DNA of 64,000 nucleotides from CBDAKK01 sp965196605 (GCA_965196605.1 CBDAKK010000008.1:558001-622000); one strand, 5' to 3'. Numbered from the stretch's first letter, positions 17,522 to 26,417 are shown. Made by a program: numbers and translations. The notes: generated by a model from the sequence alone, not told the origin.

Positions 17522-18621
17522 TTTGAGCCTCCTGTACCCCTATGCATGCGCTTTATGCGATGGTAGGCAAGCGCATCTTGTAAGCCACGCTTCATTGCTA
17601 TAAAAAAGATGATGGAGGCAATTACTATGATGGTAATGTCCTTGGAAACTCGCTGCACTTGCATGATGGGCTGTGCCGCCTGCAAGGAACCAAAGAGCAG
17701 TCCCGAGTACAAAACGCCCAGCGCGTTGTTGTTACCGAGCAGCGCAACCGCTATGCCATTAAACCCAAAGTTTTCAAAGGCAATAAGTATGCGTCCGTAG
17801 TTGTAGGTACCTATGGTTATAAAAACACCCGCCAAGCCCGCAAAGCCACCAGATATTGCCATGGAAAGCACAATGTTGCGCTTGACATGCATGCCCGCGT
17901 GCCGCGCAGCAAAAGGGTTGCCACCCGTTGCCTTGAGCGTAAAGCCCAAAGTGGTGCGCTCTGCTATAACGTAAAACACAATAAACGCGACAACACTTAC
18001 CCCTATGCCCCAGTGCAAGCGTGAATTGTTGGTAAGCGCGCTCAGAAACTCACTATGCAAAAGCGCACTTTGCGGGAACAACGCCGTCTTGGTATTAACG
18101 CTATCCGGCAGTGAACGTATGATGAAGTTAGCTCCATAAAGCGCTATGTAGTTGAGCATAATGGTCACCACCACTTCATGCGCTTGAAACACCGCCTTGA
18201 GTACTCCCGGTATCAAGCCCCACAGCATGCCCATGAGCACCCCAGAAGCTATGACCACCACAAAATGGAGTCCCGCGATGGGAGGAAAACACAGCGCTGC
18301 GACGCTACTTGCAGCCGAGGCAGCTATAATCTGCCCTTCCGCGCCTATGTTAAACAAACCCGCCCTAAATGCAAATGCAACGGCAAGCCCCGTCATCCAC
18401 AGCGGCATCACCGATACAAAAAACTCGCCTACATAGCGCGCATTAAACAACCTGCCCCCGCGCGCTAGTGCAGCAAAATCTATACCCGTGGCACCGCGTA
18501 TCATCGACTGTATGAGTATAAGCGGATTGTAACCACTGATGAGCATGAGCAAAAGCCCCAAAGCCATGCCGCTAAAAATGGAAATAAAAAACAATAGGTT
18601 TGCATCGTGCTTATGATTCAT
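17518..18621 (-). CDS. Nucleoside ABC transporter permease, first subunit (NupP-like)
   Basis: The 367-residue membrane protein has N-terminal residues NHKHDANLLFF and about 9-10 spans. It carries the coupling motif TLGFTLKATGGNPFAARHAGM shared with sugar/nucleoside BPD-transp-2 permeases. The ATG at 18621 overlaps the ATPase gene stop (ATGA), and AGGAG lies just before it; a GTG six bases earlier is less well placed. It is longer than its partner, as is usual for NupP against NupQ. Confidence 0.9.
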   Translation of the reverse strand: MNHKHDANLLFFISIFSGMALGLLLMLISGYNPLILIQSMIRGATGIDFAALARGGRLFNARYVGEFFVSVMPLWMTGLAVAFAFRAGLFNIGAEGQIIAASAASSVAALCFPPIAGLHFVVVIASGVLMGMLWGLIPGVLKAVFQAHEVVVTIMLNYIALYGANFIIRSLPDSVNTKTALFPQSALLHSEFLSALTNNSRLHWGIGVSVVAFIVFYVIAERTTLGFTLKATGGNPFAARHAGMHVKRNIVLSMAISGGFAGLAGVFITIGTYNYGRILIAFENFGFNGIAVALLGNNNALGVLYSGLLFGSLQAAQPIMQVQRVSKDITIIVIASIIFFIAMKRGLQDALAYHRIKRMHRGTGGSK

Positions 18622-20198
18622 TGCCACTCCTGCGTAAGCTTCATGGGGACAGAACTTGTCATTGCAAGCCCCAGCTGCCTTTCATTGGTTTCGCTCGTTG
18701 CCACGCGCTCGGTAATTTGCCCCTTGCTTAAAACCGCAATGCTGTCGGTAAGCTTTAAGAGCTCATCGAGATCATAAGAAATAAGCAGCACGGCAGCACC
18801 ACGATCGCGCTCTACAAGCATGCGCTTATGCACGTACTCTATGGCTCCTATATCCAAACCCCGCGTAGGTTGAATGGCCAACAGCACCTTAGGAATACGA
18901 GCTATCTCCCGCGCTATGATGGCCTTTTGTTGGTTTCCACCCGACATACTCGCGGTATCGGTAAGCCACCCTTCCCCGCAACGTATGTCAAAGTTCTGTA
19001 TCAAAGTATCCGCATGCTCATGTATGGCCTCCGGCTGTAGGGTGCCATGCCGTGAAAAGGGCACTTTGTAATAGTCGCTGAGCACAATGTTTTCACCCAG
19101 CATAAAATGTGGCACCATACCAAACTTATGCCTATCCTCAGGTATGCACGCAAGCCCATGCGATATGCGATGCCGTATATCCATGCCCGTAATGTCTACC
19201 CCATCGAGTATTACGCTACCCTGTGTAGGCGCAAGCAAGCCCACAATAACATCACTTAACTCATGCTGTCCATTCCCCTCAATACCCGCTATACCCAGTA
19301 TCTCTCCCGCATACAAAGTAACGTTACAATTGCGCAGTTTTTCAACACCCCTCTCGTTGGTAAAGCTAATATTAGCAAGCTCAAGCTGCACCTTCTCGCC
19401 ATGCGTAGGACGCTTCTCCAAAGAAAAACTCACCGGACGCCCCACCATCATCTGAGCAAGCGCTTCCTTACTTGTGTCTTGCACATCAACAGTACCAATG
19501 CTCAAACCCTTACGCAACACCGTGCAACTGTCAGCAACCGCGAGTATCTCCTTAAGCTTATGCGTAATAAAAATAATCGACTTACCCTCTTGCACAAGCC
19601 TTTTCATAATGGCAAGCAAGTCCTCAATCTCCTGTGGCGTTAAGACTGCCGTTGGCTCATCAAATATCAAAATGTCGCTCTTGCGGTACAGCATCTTCAA
19701 AATTTCAACACGTTGCTGCATGCTCACAGGAATGCTGTCTATGCGTGCATCCAAGTCAACCTTAAGCCCCACGGCGTTTGACATGGCGCTAATATCTGCA
19801 TACGACTGCTTCTTTTCAAACATGCCGAGCACATTGTTCTTCTCAACTCCCAGTATGATGTTCTCAAACACACTGAAATTTTCCACAAGGTGAAAATGCT
19901 GATGCACCATGCCTATACCATATCTCGTAGCATCATTGGGGTTGCGGATGCGTGACTTCTCCCCCCGTATGTAAATTTCGCCGCTATCGGGCTCATAAAG
20001 TCCAAAAAGCAAACTCATGAGCGTGGACTTCCCCGCGCCATTTTCTCCGAGTATTGCGTGAATCTCTCCCTGCCTTACACGCAAAGTCACGCTGTCATTG
20101 GCAACCACCCCCGGAAACTGCTTAGTAATGCCTTGCATTTCCACTACATACGGCGATGCGACAGAGGACAATGCAGTATCTTGATCTTGTATTTCCAT
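18618..20198 (-). CDS. Nucleoside ABC transporter ATPase with two ABC domains (NupO-like)
   Basis: The 526-residue protein has two ABC cassettes. The first has a good Walker A (GENGAGKST) and Walker B (ILIFDEPTAVL), with a degenerate signature (PVSMQQR). The second has a degenerate Walker A region (GIEGNGQHELS), a good signature (MSGGNQQK) and LLAIQPTRGLD. This asymmetry is normal for the RbsA/NupO-type importers. It follows the BmpA gene after a partial terminator and is translationally coupled to the permease downstream. Confidence 0.92.
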   Translation of the reverse strand: MEIQDQDTALSSVASPYVVEMQGITKQFPGVVANDSVTLRVRQGEIHAILGENGAGKSTLMSLLFGLYEPDSGEIYIRGEKSRIRNPNDATRYGIGMVHQHFHLVENFSVFENIILGVEKNNVLGMFEKKQSYADISAMSNAVGLKVDLDARIDSIPVSMQQRVEILKMLYRKSDILIFDEPTAVLTPQEIEDLLAIMKRLVQEGKSIIFITHKLKEILAVADSCTVLRKGLSIGTVDVQDTSKEALAQMMVGRPVSFSLEKRPTHGEKVQLELANISFTNERGVEKLRNCNVTLYAGEILGIAGIEGNGQHELSDVIVGLLAPTQGSVILDGVDITGMDIRHRISHGLACIPEDRHKFGMVPHFMLGENIVLSDYYKVPFSRHGTLQPEAIHEHADTLIQNFDIRCGEGWLTDTASMSGGNQQKAIIAREIARIPKVLLAIQPTRGLDIGAIEYVHKRMLVERDRGAAVLLISYDLDELLKLTDSIAVLSKGQITERVATSETNERQLGLAMTSSVPMKLTQEWQ

Positions 20199-20210
20199 AA
20201 GTCAAAAAAC

Positions 20211-20243
20211 AAAAAAAGCCGTAGACATATGCTGCGACTTTTA
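20211..20243 (-). terminator. Partial terminator between the binding protein and the transporter genes
   Basis: On the minus strand AGTCGCAG and CTACGGCT form an eight-pair stem with one mismatch around CATATG-type loop bases, followed by seven T. It lies between the BmpA stop and the ATPase start. Read-through at such a site would give more binding protein than transporter, a common arrangement. Confidence 0.6.
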
Positions 20244-20258
20244 TTGGTGCTCCTCCTA

Positions 20259-21302
20259 CTACTGAAGACGTGAAGGCTTCTTAGGCACGCTTATTTCACC
20301 AGCAAGCACCTTCGCCTTGTAGGCTTCAACGCTTTCCAAAAACTCTGCTTCTACGTTAGGGTTTTCTTCGGGAATAGCAACGCCATTATTTGCTAAGGAA
20401 AAAATCAAGATCTCCCCTCCGGGAAACTTTCCTTCATGCGAGAGCTGCGCAACATCATGAGAAACTACATCCACGCGTTTTACCATGGAAGTGAGCATAA
20501 CCGACTTTCCGTCAGCGTATACCCCATCTTGATACTGGTCGCGGTCTACCCCTATGACCCAAACAGCCTCCCCTGCCAGTACACGATCTTTTGCTTCTTT
20601 AATAGCGCCATTACCCGTTGCTCCCGCTGCTGAAAACACCACACTCGCGCCCGCATCATACATTTTTGCCGCAAGCGCCTGTCCAATTTGCGGCGCTGCA
20701 AAGTCCCCTGCATACTCGACAATAAGTTCAAGATCTGGAGCAACCGCTTTCACACCTGCCTCAAAGCCCGCTTCAAATCGGTGTATGAGTTCAAACTCCA
20801 TACCACCTATGAACCCTACTTTTGTTCTACCTTCTGCCTTCGACTGCAAGCCCGCTATAATTCCCACCAGAAAAGAACCCTCCTCTTCATTGAAGATTGC
20901 GCTTACCACATTGGGGCCTGGAGCTACTGTGTCTACAAGTAGAAACTGCGTGTCGGGAAAATTCTTTGAGACTTCTGTCATAGCATCTTGAAACAAAAAG
21001 CCCGCCGCAACAATAAGCGTAGCACCCTCATCCGCAAGCGTACTCAAGTTTGGAATATAATCCGCATCCGTACCCGACTGCAAATACTTATATTGGCTTT
21101 CGGAAAAGCCATGTTCATTTGCAAATCGCTCAATGCCTTCCCACGTACCTTGATTAAATGAGGCATCATCAATACCCCCTATATCTGTCACCAAAGCAAC
21201 TGAGAATTGAGGCTCCTCAGCCTTTTTTTCCTTTGTGCACGCAACGGCAAAAAGGACTGCTAGCGCTGTGAACACCGCCACATATATATTATGTTTCTTC
21301 AT
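20259..21302 (-). CDS. BmpA/PnrA-family nucleoside-binding lipoprotein (copy 1)
   Basis: The 347-residue lipoprotein has a signal peptide ending in LFAVAC (lipobox) followed by TKEKKAEEP. Family motifs include VALVTDIGGIDDASFNQGTWEG at the mature start, FLLVDT, GFIGGMEF, FSAAGATGNG and VIGVDRDQYQDG. Such proteins bind purine or other nucleosides in spirochaetes. The ATG at 21302 is preceded by GGAGGAATGT; a TTG at 21314 lies inside that region and is rejected. It heads the ABC-deoA-deoC-cdd operon, which argues for nucleosides and against riboflavin (RfuA-like) as ligand. Confidence 0.93.
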   Translation of the reverse strand: MKKHNIYVAVFTALAVLFAVACTKEKKAEEPQFSVALVTDIGGIDDASFNQGTWEGIERFANEHGFSESQYKYLQSGTDADYIPNLSTLADEGATLIVAAGFLFQDAMTEVSKNFPDTQFLLVDTVAPGPNVVSAIFNEEEGSFLVGIIAGLQSKAEGRTKVGFIGGMEFELIHRFEAGFEAGVKAVAPDLELIVEYAGDFAAPQIGQALAAKMYDAGASVVFSAAGATGNGAIKEAKDRVLAGEAVWVIGVDRDQYQDGVYADGKSVMLTSMVKRVDVVSHDVAQLSHEGKFPGGEILIFSLANNGVAIPEENPNVEAEFLESVEAYKAKVLAGEISVPKKPSRLQ

Positions 21303-21593
21303 ACATTCCTCCAAATGTTTTAACTATTACCATGGTGATGCTTTTGGCTCGTTATGTAAAGAATGAACATGCCTAAGCCGAGAGTGGGGGAGCTGCCCCC
21401 ACGCCCCCCTTGGGGTAAGACACGGTATTGCGCATGAGCGCTTTGTGGGTGAGCGCCCCCCCACCCCCCTTTGGGCAAGACGCCTCTTTGCGCTATGCGC
21501 GAGTGTTTGTGCCATGGCTCACGCGATGTGTTGCTCACGCTATTTGTTGCCAAGCAGCTATTCTAAATACGCTATTCATTCGGATGGCCGTTC

Positions 21594-21769
21594 TTTCTTT
21601 TCTTTTTTACCATCCATGGCAGCCAATGCGCCCCGTCCATGGGGCGGCTGTGATGACGCAAAAAGAGTCGAGAGCCGAAGGCGAACGGGTGCAAACTATT
21701 GCATAAGTGCCGCAATGCGGCACAAACATGGAACTTGCACCAAAGAAAGAACCAAAGAAAAGAAAAAAA
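21594..21769 (+). repeat. Triplex-type tract core, island A copy (first purine arm shortened)
   Basis: The pyrimidine tract TTTCTTTTCTTTTTT (21594-21608) has its parallel complement AAAGAAAAGAAAAAA at 21754-21768, after the GAACC turn (21749-21753). The antiparallel purine arm before the turn is reduced to about seven bases. The 130-base loop contains a GTGCCGC/GCGGCAC hairpin unit. Confidence 0.7.
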
Positions 21770-22266
21770 CATCCTGTGTGCTAAAGCAGTAATGGCATAG
21801 ATACTGTGCGTAAGTATTAAAAAGTACCCAAGAAAGTCACGAACGTAGTGAGGGGATGCAAACTATTAAATGGCGGAGCGAAGCGGTCGCTCGCCCCATG
21901 GATGGGGCAAATAAGAGCGCCATGGACGGTGCAGAAATGGAGTACTCGCACCAAAGAAAGAAAGTAAGCTATCCGAAGATTTAGCATATCGCGCTAGCGC
22001 CTTAGTCGCAAAAGGCGTTCACGCAATGCTGCGCAAGCAGAACACATACGGCGTTAGCCCCCGCGCGTGTAGCTCAGTACAGCGTCTTACCGCAGTGGGG
22101 GTGTGGGGGCGTGCTGTCCCCACAAAGGCACGTATGGCACGCAGCGTGTTTCTTGTGTGGTTCGCTCGGTGTCCCTTAAGTGGTATGTGTATGCCTTGCA
22201 AGGACGAAAGACGAAAGCCATAGGCGAAATAAGCAACGCGCTAAGGAAACGCTAGGAAAACGGAAA

Positions 22267-22284
22267 ACGCTTTGCGCAAAGCGT
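22267..22284. repeat. 18-base perfect palindrome
   Basis: ACGCTTTGC is followed directly by its reverse complement GCAAAGCGT. It stands in otherwise unexplained sequence upstream of gcvH's 3' end. It could be a cruciform or dimeric protein site; nothing more can be said. Confidence 0.5.
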
Positions 22285-22481
22285 CATTGCGTAAAAAGGG
22301 GGCGGTGGGTGGAAAGCCACGCGGCTCGGGGGCTTGGGGCTCAAGTTGTCATGAGCCTACGCCTCATGTGTATATTCCGCGGCGCGGCTTAAAGCCTCAA
22401 GCAGTTGTCCGCTGTCGCTTGTGCTGCGTACTACACGGTAGCATGAGCCCGCCGCGCCTACATACGCGCCTTAGCTGCTAC

Positions 22482-22871
22482 TTACAACGCGCGGCAGTAC
22501 TCGGCGTAGGCGTCTTCGTCCATAAGGGCTTGCAGTTCTTCTTCTAGTTTGAGCAAGTCTGAGACTTGCAGCTTAAGCACCCAACCCTCACCAAAGGGGT
22601 CTTTGTTTACACACTCGGGGTTGCGCTGCAAGGCCTTGTTTGCCTGTACCGCGGTGCCTGATATGGGGGTGTAAATGTCCAATGCCGCCTTTGAAGACTC
22701 AATTACTGCAACCACGTCCCCCGCCGCATAGTGTTTCTCGTCCTCTGGCACATCCACATATACCACATCACCCACTACGGACTGCCCATAGTCTGAAATG
22801 CCCATAACGAGAACTGCCCCATCGCTCGTCTCTCTTTCAACCCATTCGTGCGTGCTTGTAAAATACCTCAT
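22482..22871 (-). CDS. gcvH: Glycine cleavage system H protein
   Basis: The 129-residue carrier protein has MRYFTSTHEWV at its start and the lipoyl-lysine site ESSKAALDIY (Lys61), followed by SGTAVQANKAL and the DPFGEGWVLK segment. H protein shuttles the aminomethyl group between the P, T and L proteins and can also pass lipoyl groups to other enzymes. No other glycine cleavage gene is nearby. TACAAT 12 bases upstream and TAGGA before the ATG give a very short leader. It is divergent from the fused ABC ATPase. Confidence 0.94.
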   Translation of the reverse strand: MRYFTSTHEWVERETSDGAVLVMGISDYGQSVVGDVVYVDVPEDEKHYAAGDVVAVIESSKAALDIYTPISGTAVQANKALQRNPECVNKDPFGEGWVLKLQVSDLLKLEEELQALMDEDAYAEYCRAL

Positions 22872-22930
22872 TCCTACCCATGTATTGTAGCACCTCTTTC
22901 CATTTTTGCGTTACGTCTGCGCGCGTGGAC

Positions 22931-22936
22931 TACACT
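22931..22936 (+). promoter_or_regulatory. -10 box close to the start of the fused ABC ATPase
   Basis: TACACT is followed by nine bases and the ATG at 22946. The predicted leader is 2-3 nt. This supports 22946 over the more upstream in-frame ATG at 22880, which lies inside the gcvH promoter region. Confidence 0.4.
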
Positions 22937-22945
22937 GAAGAGTAT

Positions 22946-24550
22946 ATGCCTTGCACTCCTTCAAAAAACATGCCCCCCCTGTTGCGCGTGCACAACTTGT
23001 GTGTAAGCGCACCCCACCATTCACAGCGCATTGTACGTGACGTGTCGTTTTGCATGCACCGTGGAGAGCACATTGCGGTCATAGGTGACTCGGGCTCGGG
23101 GAAAACAACGCTGCTCAAGGCCATTGCGGGGGTTCTCCCTCATGCGTGGCATGCATCGGGTTGTGTGCAGGTGCCGCACCATGAGCTTGCGTACATTATG
23201 CAAGAGCCCAAGGCAGCGCTTAACCCCATACGCAGCATTAAGGCCATGTTTGCAGCGCTGCGTCATAGCAGGCGCTTTGCCGGCATGAGCGCAAAGCAAA
23301 CAAGCGAGCGCATTAGGCAGCGCATGCATGCAGCATTTAATGCAATGAAACTCATTGACAATGCTGAGGCAGACCTTGCAAAGAACGGGTCGGGCTTTTC
23401 GGACTTACACAACTTGCTTGCAAAGCGCCGTACGCAGGTCTCAGGAGGCATGGCGCAGCGCATTATGGTGGCCTTGGCCATTACTGCGGGTTCTACGGTG
23501 GCACTTGCTGATGAAGTGAGTTCCGCGCTCGATGAGAAGCACGAACGCAAAACCATTGAGACCTTGCTTGCCGCTATGCAAGGCGTGCTGTTTGTAACGC
23601 ATAGAATGAACCTTGTTAAGGACTACTGCCATAAAGTGCTGGTGCTTCAGAATGGTGCAGTGCATTTTTTTGGTGACGTGGCGCAGTGGTTGCGGGAGCA
23701 CGGTGATGATGAACACAACGCGGCAGGTGTTATGACGGGGCATGCTAGCACGCAAGGGCGTAAAAAGAGCCATGCGCGCGCTCAAAACGGCAGCACTGCT
23801 AGGCATGGCGGGCTTGGTGGCGTTGTGTTGCGCTGTGAGCGCGTAGGCGTGTACTATGACAAGCCGTCGTTTTTGCCACGCGCAACAAGCGGTGTGCGCA
23901 ACTTTGTGCTGCAAGGCCTCAACTTTAGCGCGCGCGCGCGAGAGGTTGTCTTGGTGCGTGGCGAAACCGGCTGTGGCAAAAGCACCTTTGCGCATGTGTG
24001 CGCAGGGCAGCTTCAGCCTTGCACGGGGGCGGTGTGCATGCATAATACCCCCATGCCCTATGGTTCGGCGCGTGCCATGCGCATTTTTAGGCGGGACGTG
24101 CAGCTTATTTCGCAAGTGCCCTCCTTGAGTTTTAACCCGCTGCGCACGGTGCTCAGCAGCCTCATGGACGCGCACGCCACAATGTCGCGGGCAGAAAAAC
24201 AGCGCAGTCAGGAGTACCTGCAGCAGCTGTGTAAGACCATGCACATTTCTCAGGCGCAGCTTGCGCGCTTCCCCCATGAGCTTTCTGGTGGGCAGCTCCA
24301 ACGCATCGCCATTATACGCGCCTTGCTGCCGCACCCAAACATCCTCATCCTCGACGAACCGGTGAGTCACTTGGACCCACGCATACGCATACAAGTGTTG
24401 GAGCGCATAGCTGCATTGCACGCACAAACGCGCATAACGCTTATTGTTATTTCGCACCTTGAGGAGGTATGCGCCTTTATAAAACGTAGCTATGCGCAAT
24501 ACACCGCCTATGCCCTAGAACATGGCGCGCTTGTGCCGCTTGAAACCTAA
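22946..24550 (+). CDS. Fused double ABC ATPase of the oligopeptide/nickel type
   Basis: This 534-residue protein joins two ABC domains. The first has Walker A GDSGSGKTT, a Q-loop QEPKAALNP, signature VSGGMAQRI and Walker B VALADEVSSALD. The second has GETGCGKST, SQVPSLSFNP, ELSGGQLQR and ILILDEPVSHLD. The QEP..(A/S)LNP Q-loops are typical of OppD/OppF and NikD/NikE, which are normally separate. No permease or binding protein lies beside it. Walker B of the first half has Val in place of the usual Pro. A near-copy of its last 39 bases occurs again at 25318-25356. Substrate unknown. Confidence 0.85.
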   Translation: MPCTPSKNMPPLLRVHNLCVSAPHHSQRIVRDVSFCMHRGEHIAVIGDSGSGKTTLLKAIAGVLPHAWHASGCVQVPHHELAYIMQEPKAALNPIRSIKAMFAALRHSRRFAGMSAKQTSERIRQRMHAAFNAMKLIDNAEADLAKNGSGFSDLHNLLAKRRTQVSGGMAQRIMVALAITAGSTVALADEVSSALDEKHERKTIETLLAAMQGVLFVTHRMNLVKDYCHKVLVLQNGAVHFFGDVAQWLREHGDDEHNAAGVMTGHASTQGRKKSHARAQNGSTARHGGLGGVVLRCERVGVYYDKPSFLPRATSGVRNFVLQGLNFSARAREVVLVRGETGCGKSTFAHVCAGQLQPCTGAVCMHNTPMPYGSARAMRIFRRDVQLISQVPSLSFNPLRTVLSSLMDAHATMSRAEKQRSQEYLQQLCKTMHISQAQLARFPHELSGGQLQRIAIIRALLPHPNILILDEPVSHLDPRIRIQVLERIAALHAQTRITLIVISHLEEVCAFIKRSYAQYTAYALEHGALVPLET

Positions 24551-24640
24551 GGCTTCACATGTGAAAGGTTGCCTTGTGTGGCACGCCCCTGCAAAGGCAA
24601 GGCACAGGGTGCGGCGCTCCACCGTAGCGTAGTGCTAGGG

Positions 24641-24707
24641 AGTCTGACAGCACTATGTCAGAGAGTCTGACAGCACTATGTCAGGGAGTCTGACGGCACT
24701 ATGTCAG
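24641..24707. repeat. Three tandem copies of a 23-base hairpin repeat
   Basis: AGTCTGACAGCACTATGTCA starts at 24641, 24664 and 24687 (one G substitution in the last). Each copy folds as TCTGACA/TGTCAGA with a six-base loop. The CACTATG words also pair with CATAGTG words on either side, giving a larger nested structure. Confidence 0.75.
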
Positions 24708-24967
24708 ACACCACCGTAGCATAGTGCGGTACTCCACCGCAGCATAGTGCGCTGCCGCCTTGCCACATGTGCTAAGACACAGCCCCCCGCAGCACTGAGA
24801 CGTGTAAGCTGCACGCCGTGTGTGTGATGGCTCACGCTATTTGTACCATTCATGGCACACAATGTGTCCCATGAATGGTGAGCAGCGCACTCACACAAAC
24901 TTACTTCCATACAATCTTCATACTTGCGCACAGTATCTATGTTATTATTGCTTTAGCACACAGGATG

Positions 24968-25035
24968 TTTTCTTTTCTTTCTTTGGTTCTTTTCTTTCTT
25001 TTCTTTTCCGTCCTGAAAAGAAAAGAAAGAAAGAA
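24968..25035 (-). repeat. Triplex-type tract core, island B copy
   Basis: On the plus strand TTTTCTTTTCTTTCTTT (24968-24984), GGTTC, then its mirror TTTTCTTTCTTTTCTTTT (24990-25007, one extra T), a short loop, and the purine complement ending GAAC at 25036. The minus strand reads pyrimidine arm, loop, purine arm, GAACC, mirrored purine arm. Confidence 0.85.
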
Positions 25036-25317
25036 CGGCCAACCGAAGTGTTTGCTTAGTGCGCTCACGTCATGGCAACAAGAGGCGTTCACGCAATACT
25101 GCGCAAGCAAAACACACACGGCGTGCAGCCTACCCGCGCGTAGCGCAATATAGCGTCTTACCCCAAGGGGGGTGTGGGGGCGCTCCCCCACAAAGCGCTT
25201 ATGCACATATAGCGTCTTACCCCAAGGGGGGGGGTGGGGGCGCTCCCCCACAAAGGCAAGACACAACGCTATGTGGTATGAAGGGTAGTTGCTTTATATA
25301 TCATGCTTACATTTGTG

Positions 25318-25356
25318 CAGTACACCGCCTATGCCCTAGAACATGGCGCGCTTGTG
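25318..25356 (+). pseudogene. Duplicate fragment of an ABC ATPase 3' end
   Basis: These 39 bases match 24499-24537 of the fused ABC gene with one or two changes and keep its codons for YTAYALEHGALV. After that the copies diverge (RLEN against PLET-stop). It is either a duplication that brackets island B or the remnant of a lost paralogue next to bmpA copy 2. Confidence 0.7.
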
Positions 25357-25385
25357 CGTCTTGAGAATAAAAGTTTACTTTGTGC

Positions 25386-26417
25386 TTATTGTAAGCGCGT
25401 TGGTACTTTTGGTATGGTAAGTTTGCCCGATAATACCTGTTGTTTGTAGCGCGATACGAGCTCTAAAAATTCCGCGCTTACGTTGGGGTTTTCTTGTGGT
25501 ATACCCACACCTCCGTTTTCTAGCGAGAATGTAAGTACTTTTCCACCAGGAAAATTGCCTTGCTTTGCTAAGTTTGCAACATTGTGTGTGGCAACATCTA
25601 CGCGTTTTACCATGGAGCTGAGAATTACAGATTTGTCTTTAGCGTAAATGCCTTCTTCATATTGGTCTCTATCAACCCCAATAATCCATACACGTTCTCC
25701 GTTTAGTGCACGATCCTTCGCTTCTTTAATAGCACCGTTTCCAGTAGTTGCAGCTGCGTGAAAAATCACGCCAACGCCAGCGTCGTACATTTTTGCAGCA
25801 AAGGCTTGTCCAAGGGACGGGGCAGAAAAGTCAGCGGCGTATTCCACAAGTATTTCTAAATCTGGTGCAACTGTTTTCACGCCTTTTTCAAACCCGGCTT
25901 CAAAACGATGTATCACATCAAATTCCATTCCACCGATAAAGCCTACTTTTTCTTTCCTTTCTGCTTGTGATTGAAGCCCCGCTATAACTCCAACGAGGAA
26001 TGAGCCTTCTTCTTCTTTAAACACAGCGCTTACAACATTGGGCTTTGGGACGGCGGTGTCAATGATGAGAAACTGTTTGGTGGGGAAATTTTGAGCAACT
26101 TTTGTAATGGCTTCGGTAAATGTAAAGCCCGCCGCCACAATAAGTGTTGTATCGTTGTCGGCAAGTGCGCTCAAATTTGGAAGATAATCGGAATGAGTAC
26201 TTGATTGCACATAGGTATACTGCGCCTTTGAGAGATTTTCTTGAGATGCAAATTTTGTAATACCTTCCCATGCGCTTTGATTAAACGCCTTGTCATCAAT
26301 GCCACCTATGTCGGTTACGAGCCCCACAGAAAATGACGTAGATTGTTTTTTAGTACAGGCGTTTAAACCGCCTCCCATGATCAATGCTATTGATAGTATG
26401 TAGAAAGTCGTCTTCAT
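25386..26417 (-). CDS. BmpA/PnrA-family nucleoside-binding lipoprotein (copy 2)
   Basis: The 343-residue lipoprotein has signal peptide MKTTFYILSIALIMGGG and lipobox LNAC. It closely follows copy 1 through SVGLVTDIGGIDDKAFNQSAWEG (read in parts), GFIGGMEFD, ATTGNGAIKEA and VIGVDRDQYEEG-type motifs. The ATG at 26417 follows GGGGGAACTT. Unlike copy 1 it has no transporter genes beside it, so it may share the NupO/P/Q-like transporter or serve as a receptor with a different nucleoside preference. The gene is less GC-rich than copy 1. Confidence 0.92.
   Translation of the reverse strand: MKTTFYILSIALIMGGGLNACTKKQSTSFSVGLVTDIGGIDDKAFNQSAWEGITKFASQENLSKAQYTYVQSSTHSDYLPNLSALADNDTTLIVAAGFTFTEAITKVAQNFPTKQFLIIDTAVPKPNVVSAVFKEEEGSFLVGVIAGLQSQAERKEKVGFIGGMEFDVIHRFEAGFEKGVKTVAPDLEILVEYAADFSAPSLGQAFAAKMYDAGVGVIFHAAATTGNGAIKEAKDRALNGERVWIIGVDRDQYEEGIYAKDKSVILSSMVKRVDVATHNVANLAKQGNFPGGKVLTFSLENGGVGIPQENPNVSAEFLELVSRYKQQVLSGKLTIPKVPTRLQ

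Larger units (their letters stand above)
21303..22481. repeat. Repeat island A between bmpA copy 1 and gcvH
   Basis: This 1.18 kb stretch has no credible gene. From 21384 to about 21830 it holds a plus-strand copy of the window's mosaic repeat: two G/C hairpin modules (21385-21433 and 21434-21545), a linker, the triplex-type tract core (21594-21769) with a hairpin unit in its loop, and the conserved end module starting at CCTGTGTGCTAAAGCA near 21773. A second hairpin unit remnant lies at 21840-21960 and an inverted G module at 22010-22135. The rest, 22140-22480, is unique, GC-rich sequence with an 18-base perfect palindrome at 22267-22284. Confidence 0.8.
24551..25385. repeat. Repeat island B between the fused ABC ATPase and bmpA copy 2
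   Basis: The stretch begins just after the stop with the palindrome TTCACATGTGAA (24553-24564), then a 23-base tandem hairpin repeat (24641-24707) among ACCGTAGCRTAGTGC repeats. A minus-strand copy of the mosaic element follows: conserved end module 24898-24966, triplex-type core 24968-25035, linker, and two G/C hairpin modules at about 25081-25200 and 25200-25262. It closes with a 39-base duplicate of the upstream ABC gene end. No coding frame is credible. Confidence 0.8.

Noticed and set aside
20259..21302. Riboflavin-binding RfuA instead of a nucleoside-binding protein
   Set aside because: RfuA is BmpA-like, but the operon continues into deoA, deoC and cdd, and the window also has ribE for riboflavin synthesis.
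21428..21792. Short open frames in repeat island A (and similar ones in B, C and D)
   Set aside because: They run through hairpin modules and tract cores, recur in several frames and strands, and encode Arg/Pro/Lys-rich nonsense.
22140..22480. Degraded rRNA or tmRNA gene in the GC-rich part of island A
   Set aside because: None of the conserved rRNA or tmRNA blocks is present; only a palindrome stands out.
21303..22481. Insertion sequence or transposon remnant with transposase
   Set aside because: No frame in any island resembles a transposase or integrase, and the only flanking duplication (island B) is far longer than usual target-site duplications.
23441..24499. 352-codon open frame on the minus strand
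   Set aside because: It lies fully antisense to the fused ABC ATPase, whose motifs are intact, and its product is low-complexity (His/Arg-rich) without a start site.
24641..24720. Possible CRISPR array
   Set aside because: The repeats are 23 bases with no spacers between them, each is itself a hairpin, and there are no cas genes.
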